From the NCBI RefSeq assembly GCF_025195125.1, contig NZ_JAMGSL010000005.1:186001-250000 (forward strand): 64,000 bases of DNA, in the 5' to 3' direction. Of this stretch, positions 59,751 to 64,000 are shown piece after piece (position 1 is the first letter of the stretch; every line of letters begins with the position of its first letter). This stretch comes from Streptomyces sp. Je 1-79 (GTDB lineage Bacteria; Actinomycetota; Actinomycetes; Streptomycetales; Streptomycetaceae). The notes under the pieces were generated by a model. It worked only from the letters and a program-made list of their open reading frames with translations, was not told the DNA's origin and did no database searches. The translations under genes were made by a program, and so were the position numbers.

Positions 59751-59785
59751 TCAGCCGTCAGCCGTCAGCCGTCAGCCGTCAGCCG
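59751..59785. repeat. Heptamer tandem repeat (TCAGCCG)x5 over the ATPase stop
   Basis: Five perfect copies of TCAGCCG; the fourth copy supplies the TGA stop (59774-59772) of the minus-strand ABC ATPase. Because 7 is not a multiple of 3, the array provides a stop in every frame. Confidence 0.9.
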
Positions 59786-60638
59786 TCCCGGCCGGGCGGC
59801 CGCGGCCCGCCGACGCCAGGGCGGCCGGGTTCCAGCCGCGGCGGGGGACGGAGTCGAGCAGCAGCCGGGTGTACGGGTGGGCCGGCGCGTCCAGGAGCGC
59901 CGACGTGGCCCCCATCTCCACCACGCGGCCCTCCCTGAGGACCATCACCTCGTCCGTGATGTGCCGGACCACGGCCAGGTCGTGCGTGACGAAGAGGAAG
60001 CCGATGCCCACCTCGCGCCGGATCCTGCCCAGGAGTTCGAGAACCTGCGCCTGGATCGACACGTCCAGGGCCGCCACCGCCTCGTCCAGGACCAGCACAC
60101 GCGGCTCGGCCGCCAGCGCGCGGGCGATCGCCACCCGCTGGCGCTGACCGCCGGACAACGCCCCGGGCAGGGCCGCCGCCTCCCGCTCGCCGAGCCCGAC
60201 CTGGTCGAGGAGTTCGGCGACACGGGCCTGCCTGGCCCGCGCCCCCGTGGGGAAGTGCAGACGCAGCACCTCCTCGACGCACCGGCCCACCGGCACGCGC
60301 GGATCGAGCGAGAGATACGGATCCTGGAAGACCATCTGGATCTCGCGGGCGCGCGCCAGCCGCTCCGCCCGGCCACGGGCCGGCGCCGAACGGTCCCGTC
60401 CCCCGATCCGGACCGTCCCGCCGTCGGGCCGCTCCAGACCGACCAGCATGCGCACGGTCGTCGTCTTGCCGCTGCCGGACTCGCCGACGATGCCGAGCGA
60501 GGCGCCCGGCGCGAGGGTGAACGACACGTCGTCCACCGCCGTGTGGTCCCCGTACCGCTTGCGCAGACCCTCGACCACGAGCGCGCCCGGCATCCCGGTC
60601 GCGGCACCGCTCCGGGTCTCGTTCCTGGTTCCGCTCAC
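59772..60638 (-). CDS. Peptide ABC transporter ATPase, DppF/OppF type
   Basis: 288 aa from GTG 60638 (GTGA overlap with the DppD-like stop). Walker A GESGSGKTT, QMVFQDPYLSLDPR, signature LSGGQRQRV, Walker B VLVLDEAVAALD (Ala in place of the more usual Pro-Thr), THDL. The C-terminal AHPYTRLLLDSVP motif is that of oligopeptide ATPases, while the last residues stop in a heptamer repeat. Confidence 0.88.
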   Translation of the reverse strand: MSGTRNETRSGAATGMPGALVVEGLRKRYGDHTAVDDVSFTLAPGASLGIVGESGSGKTTTVRMLVGLERPDGGTVRIGGRDRSAPARGRAERLARAREIQMVFQDPYLSLDPRVPVGRCVEEVLRLHFPTGARARQARVAELLDQVGLGEREAAALPGALSGGQRQRVAIARALAAEPRVLVLDEAVAALDVSIQAQVLELLGRIRREVGIGFLFVTHDLAVVRHITDEVMVLREGRVVEMGATSALLDAPAHPYTRLLLDSVPRRGWNPAALASAGRGRPAGTADG

Positions 60639-61651
60639 AGTGCGATCCCTTCGTCTGCTCGGTGGCAGGCGGCCAGGCCGCCGCCGTGGCCCGCCAGTAC
60701 GGGCGTCTCCTCCTCGCATCGCGGCTGCGCGTGGACGCAGCGCGCCGCGAAGGCGCACCCCGGCGGGGCCTCGGCGAGGGAGACGGGCCGCCCGGGAACG
60801 GGCCGCGGAGCGGAGGCACCGGCCTCGATCCGGGGGGTGCAGGCGAGCAGCCCCGCCGTGTACGGGTGGCGCGGCCGGTCGAACAGGGCGTCGGTGCCCG
60901 CCGTTTCCACGATGCGGCCCGCGTACATCACGTACACCCGGTCGCAGATCGCCGACGCCAGCTCCAGATCGTGGGTGACGAAGAGCAGGCCCGTGCCGCG
61001 CTCGGCCTGCAGCCGGGTGAGGATCGCGATGATCTCGGCCTGCGTGGTGACGTCGAGCGCCGTCGTCGGCTCGTCGGCGACCAGCAGCTCCGGCTCGCCG
61101 GCCAGCGCCGCCGCGATCACCACCCGCTGGAGCATCCCGCCGGAGAACTGGTGCGGATGGCGGCGCAGCGCGCCTTTCGGATCGCGGATGCCGACGGCGT
61201 CGAGGAGTTCCTCCGCCCGTGCGAGCGCCTTCGCCGCGGGGGTGCCGGAGGCGCGGAGTCCTTCGGTGAGGAAGTCCCCGACCCGGCGCAGGGGGTTCAC
61301 CGAGGCGCGGGGATCCTGGTAGATCATCGCGACCCGCCGGGCGCGCAACCGGGTCAGCTCCGCCCGGTCCATCGTCAGGACGTCGCGGCCCCCGACCCGT
61401 ACCTCACCGGTCGTCCGCGCCCCTGTCGGCAGCAGGCCGAGCACGCTCCGGCACGCGACCGACTTGCCCGAACCGGACTCGCCGACCAGACCGACGGTCT
61501 CTCCGGCCGCGACCCGGAGCGTGACGCCGTCGAGGATGGGCCGGGCCGCCCGCCCCTGCGGCAGTCGGACCCCGAGCCCGTCGATCTCCAGCACGGGAGT
61601 CCGGTGCGTCTTCGGGGTGCCGAGGGAACTCAAGGTGTTCATCGTGCTCAT
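60635..61651 (-). CDS. Peptide ABC transporter ATPase, DppD/OppD type
   Basis: 338 aa. Walker A GESGSGKSV, MIYQDPRASVNP, signature FSGGMLQRV, Walker B LLVADEPTTALDV, HPYTAGLLACTP and a C-terminal Cys-rich segment GCAFAARCVHAQPRCEEE that in OppD holds an iron-sulfur cluster. ATG 61651 overlaps the permease stop. Confidence 0.9.
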   Translation of the reverse strand: MSTMNTLSSLGTPKTHRTPVLEIDGLGVRLPQGRAARPILDGVTLRVAAGETVGLVGESGSGKSVACRSVLGLLPTGARTTGEVRVGGRDVLTMDRAELTRLRARRVAMIYQDPRASVNPLRRVGDFLTEGLRASGTPAAKALARAEELLDAVGIRDPKGALRRHPHQFSGGMLQRVVIAAALAGEPELLVADEPTTALDVTTQAEIIAILTRLQAERGTGLLFVTHDLELASAICDRVYVMYAGRIVETAGTDALFDRPRHPYTAGLLACTPRIEAGASAPRPVPGRPVSLAEAPPGCAFAARCVHAQPRCEEETPVLAGHGGGLAACHRADEGIAL

Positions 61652-62526
61652 CGCTCCCGCTTCGCGATCCGGTCGGCGAGCCCCTCGCCGACGATGCCGA
61701 ACGCCACCACGGCCAGGACGACGCAGACCGACGGCGCCATCGCGGGCAGCATCGCCCCCTGCTGGAGGGCCGCCTGACCGTCGTTGATCATGGCGCCCCA
61801 GTCGGCCGTGGGCGGCTGCACGCCGAACCCGAGGAACGACAGGGCGGCGAGGTCCATCAGGGCGTACCCGAAGTTCATCGCGGACTGCGCGAACACCGTC
61901 GGGGCGATGTTCGGCAGCAGATGACGCAGACAGATCGTCCAGCCCGACCAGCCCTGCACGCGGTATGACTCGATGTACGCACGGGTCTTCTCCTGGCGGG
62001 CGATGCCGCGCACGAGCCGCCCCACGTACGGCGTGTACGCCACCGCCATGGCGATCACGGGCGCGGTCATGCCCGAGCCGAGGACGGCCACGAGAAGGAT
62101 CGCGAAGAGCAGCCCCGGAATGGCGAACGCCAGATCCATGGACCGGGACAGCACCGTGTCCGCCCAGCCGCCGCGCCAGGCGGCGACCAGCCCGAGCAGC
62201 GTGCCGAGGAGCGTGGAGACGCCCACCACGAGCAGCGGTCCCAGGAGCCCCGTCCGCGCGCCGTGCAGCAGCCGCGACAGGATGTCCCGGCCCGACTGGT
62301 CGGTGCCGAGGAGATGGTCGCCGCTCGTGCCCACCAGACTCGCCGACAGGTCGAGCGCCTCGGGGTCGTACGGCGCGAGGACGGGCGCGAGCACGGCGAC
62401 CAGGACGAGCGCGGCCAGGACGACGACGGAGGCCGTGAAGAGCGGGCCCTGCCCGAGGACGCGCAGCCCGCGCAGACCGGGACGGCGGCGCAGCGCACCG
62501 GACGCGGGGGAGAGGGTGGTGGTCAT
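61648..62526 (-). CDS. Peptide ABC transporter permease, DppC type
   Basis: 292 aa with six hydrophobic segments; GTDQSGRDILSRLLHGARTGLLGPL and the coupling loop YIESYRVQGWSGWTICLRHLLPNI (positions about 165-188) are typical for DppC/OppC. ATG 62526 overlaps the DppB-like stop by 4 bases. Confidence 0.9.
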   Translation of the reverse strand: MTTTLSPASGALRRRPGLRGLRVLGQGPLFTASVVVLAALVLVAVLAPVLAPYDPEALDLSASLVGTSGDHLLGTDQSGRDILSRLLHGARTGLLGPLLVVGVSTLLGTLLGLVAAWRGGWADTVLSRSMDLAFAIPGLLFAILLVAVLGSGMTAPVIAMAVAYTPYVGRLVRGIARQEKTRAYIESYRVQGWSGWTICLRHLLPNIAPTVFAQSAMNFGYALMDLAALSFLGFGVQPPTADWGAMINDGQAALQQGAMLPAMAPSVCVVLAVVAFGIVGEGLADRIAKRER

Positions 62527-63476
62527 CGGGACGCCTCCCCGTGGAGGGACAGCCGGGGGTCGACGAGCGGAACGAGCAGGTCGACCAGGAGGTTGACGAC
62601 GACGAACGCCGTCACGCCGAGCAGGGTGATCGCCTGGACGACGGCGAAGTCCTTGGCCGTCACCGACTGCACCAGCAGCGAGCCGATGCCGGACACGTTG
62701 AAGGCGGTCTCGACGATGGACGTACTGATCAGCAGCCCGGCGAGCATCGTGCCGCCGACGGTGACGATCGGGCCGAGGGCGTTGCGGAGCACGTGCCGGC
62801 GGACCACGGCGCCGCCCGCGACCCCGCGGGCGCGCGCCACCTCGACGTGCTCACGCCCCAGCTCGTCGAGCATCGCCGACCGGGTGACCCGGGCCAGCAT
62901 CCCGGCGAAGGTGATCGCCAGCGCGAACGCCGGCAGTGTCAGGTGGTACACCCGGTCGGCGAAGCCGTCCGGAGTGCCACCGGGCCCGGGGAACCAGCCC
63001 AGTTGGACGGAGAAGAGCGAGACGAGCGCGATGGCGCTGACGAACGACGGGGTCGCCGTCGCCACACCGGTGCCGATCAGCACGGTCCGGTCCACCGTTC
63101 CGGGCCGCAGCGCCGCGACGACACCCGCGGACACGCCGAGGAGCGAGACGAGCAGCGCCGCGTACCCGACGAGCACGGCCGTGCCAGGCAGACGCGAGCC
63201 GATGAGTGCGCCGACCTCCTGGTGGAACTGCGCCGAGCGGCCGAAGTCGCCGTGCAGGACCCCGCCCAGCCACTTCGCGTACTGGACCGGCAGCGGATCG
63301 TCCAGGTGGTACTGGGCGCGCAGCGCCTCGACCGTCTCCGGGGTCGCGGGGCGGCCGTGGAGCAGGAAGGACACCGGGTCGCCGGGGGCGAGGTGCACGG
63401 CGGCGAAGACCACGACCGAGGTGACGAACAGCACGGTCACGAGGCCGACGAGCCGGCCCGCCAGATAGCGCGTCAT
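62523..63476 (-). CDS. Peptide ABC transporter permease, DppB type
   Basis: 317 aa. RYLAGRLVGLVTVLFVTSVVVF at the N-terminus, APGDPVSFLLHG, DFGRSAQF, and coupling loop ARGVAGGAVVRRHVLRNALGPIVT. Overlaps the binding-protein stop by 4 bases, so all Dpp genes lie in one operon. Confidence 0.9.
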   Translation of the reverse strand: MTRYLAGRLVGLVTVLFVTSVVVFAAVHLAPGDPVSFLLHGRPATPETVEALRAQYHLDDPLPVQYAKWLGGVLHGDFGRSAQFHQEVGALIGSRLPGTAVLVGYAALLVSLLGVSAGVVAALRPGTVDRTVLIGTGVATATPSFVSAIALVSLFSVQLGWFPGPGGTPDGFADRVYHLTLPAFALAITFAGMLARVTRSAMLDELGREHVEVARARGVAGGAVVRRHVLRNALGPIVTVGGTMLAGLLISTSIVETAFNVSGIGSLLVQSVTAKDFAVVQAITLLGVTAFVVVNLLVDLLVPLVDPRLSLHGEASR

Positions 63477-64000
63477 GACCGCGCCGCCCCGACCGTCGCC
63501 GCCCACGGGTAGTACAGCTGCGCGATCCCGGTGGGAGCACCGGTCACCCGGTCGCCCAGGAAGACCGAGTAGGGCGCTTCGTACAGCGGGATGACCGGGA
63601 GCTCGCGCACGGCGATCTTCTGGAGCTCGGCCGTCAGATCCGCCCGGCGGGCCGCGTCGGGCTCGGCGTTCGCCTTCTCGAATGCGGCGTCGTACTCACG
63701 GTTCGACCAGTTGCCGTAGTTCCCGGTGTGGCCCGTGCTCAGGTACTGGTAGAACTCCAGCGGATCGGGGGTGCTGTCGTACCCGTTGGTGATGACCAGG
63801 TCCAGCCCCTTGCGCGCCTCCGGGTCGACGAACAGGCTGCTGTACGCCTCCGGGGCGACGGCCTTCAGCCGCACGTCGAGCCCGATCTGCCGTCCCGCCG
63901 CCTGCACGGCATTGGCCACGACGCTGATCTCGGGCGCGAGGGTGCTCGTCGCCAGGGTGACCCGGCGCCCGGTGGCGCCGGCCTCCTCGACCAGCTTCTT
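63473..64000 (-). CDS. Solute-binding protein family 5 (DppA-like), 3' part only
   Basis: 176 codons of the C-terminal region; the frame is open to the right window edge and the start is outside. GLDVRLKAVAPEAYSSLF, LDLVITNGYDSTPDPLEFYQYLSTGHTGNYGNWSNREYDAAF and LQKIAVRELPVIPLYEAP are typical of family-5 binding proteins for peptides. Expected to be an exported lipoprotein. Confidence 0.88.
   Translation of the reverse strand, partial: KKLVEEAGATGRRVTLATSTLAPEISVVANAVQAAGRQIGLDVRLKAVAPEAYSSLFVDPEARKGLDLVITNGYDSTPDPLEFYQYLSTGHTGNYGNWSNREYDAAFEKANAEPDAARRADLTAELQKIAVRELPVIPLYEAPYSVFLGDRVTGAPTGIAQLYYPWAATVGAARS

Overview
This 64-kb window is uniformly very GC-rich, uses GTG and TTG starts freely, and carries BTAD-type (SARP) regulators, an NRPS cluster, T7SS-type RHS toxins and many ATGA/GTGA gene overlaps. 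That points to a Streptomyces or close relative chromosome, probably a gene-dense accessory/arm region. I see no rRNA, tRNA, CRISPR array, insertion sequence or prophage.

Layout. 1-3.6 kb: two half-size ABC exporter-fold transporters (IrtAB/YbtPQ-like pair; the first starts one base outside the window). 3.6-9.9 kb: a DUF4389 membrane gene broken by an in-frame TGA, two coupled DUF4139/MuiA-like genes, a nitrobindin-type FABP gene and an SDR oxidoreductase. 9.9-16.5 kb: a polymorphic-toxin locus on the minus strand (SseB-like, WXG/ESX-like helical protein, 1590-aa RHS toxin, candidate immunity gene). 16.8-21.0 kb: RpiR regulator with a nearby perfect palindrome, class-V aminotransferase/cysteine desulfurase-like protein, and a secreted M28-family protein that has lost key catalytic residues. 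21.0-40.1 kb: a compact NRPS biosynthetic cluster with its own regulators (MerR, histidine kinase/response regulator, SARP) and a long minus-strand gene set: haem-oxygenase-like diiron protein, 2OG-Fe dioxygenase, DapF-like protein with both catalytic Cys replaced by Ser, fold-type-I aminotransferase, C-A-T NRPS, SHMT-like enzyme, A-T NRPS with a relict C domain, thioesterase, MFS exporter. 40.4-42.4 kb: hypothetical protein, sortase, proline-tailed hypothetical protein.

42.5-49.4 kb: an operon with a GntR/UTRA regulator, AprB-like 2x[4Fe-4S] ferredoxin, substrate-binding lipoprotein, permease, ATPase, and an AprA-like flavoprotein fused to HEAT repeats, probably for uptake and redox processing of a sulfur (or similar) compound. 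49.6-55.7 kb: an Imm49-family gene, a 1389-aa membrane-anchored CHAT protease with Clp-N-like segments at both ends, and an unknown beta-rich partner gene; this is a candidate protease-effector immunity module. 55.9-59.7 kb: a small STAS-type protein under a SigB-like promoter, then lutABC lactate oxidation genes with a truncated DJ-1/PfpI gene read in frame into lutA. 59.8-64 kb: a DppBCDF-type peptide ABC transporter, its binding protein running off the window edge.

The most promising undescribed systems are the NRPS cluster, whose tailoring enzymes carry non-canonical active sites, and the CHAT/partner pair. Matching 11-bp-period direct repeats in front of the SARP gene and the first biosynthetic gene suggest SARP control of the cluster. 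All family calls rest on reading motifs by eye; no database search was run.
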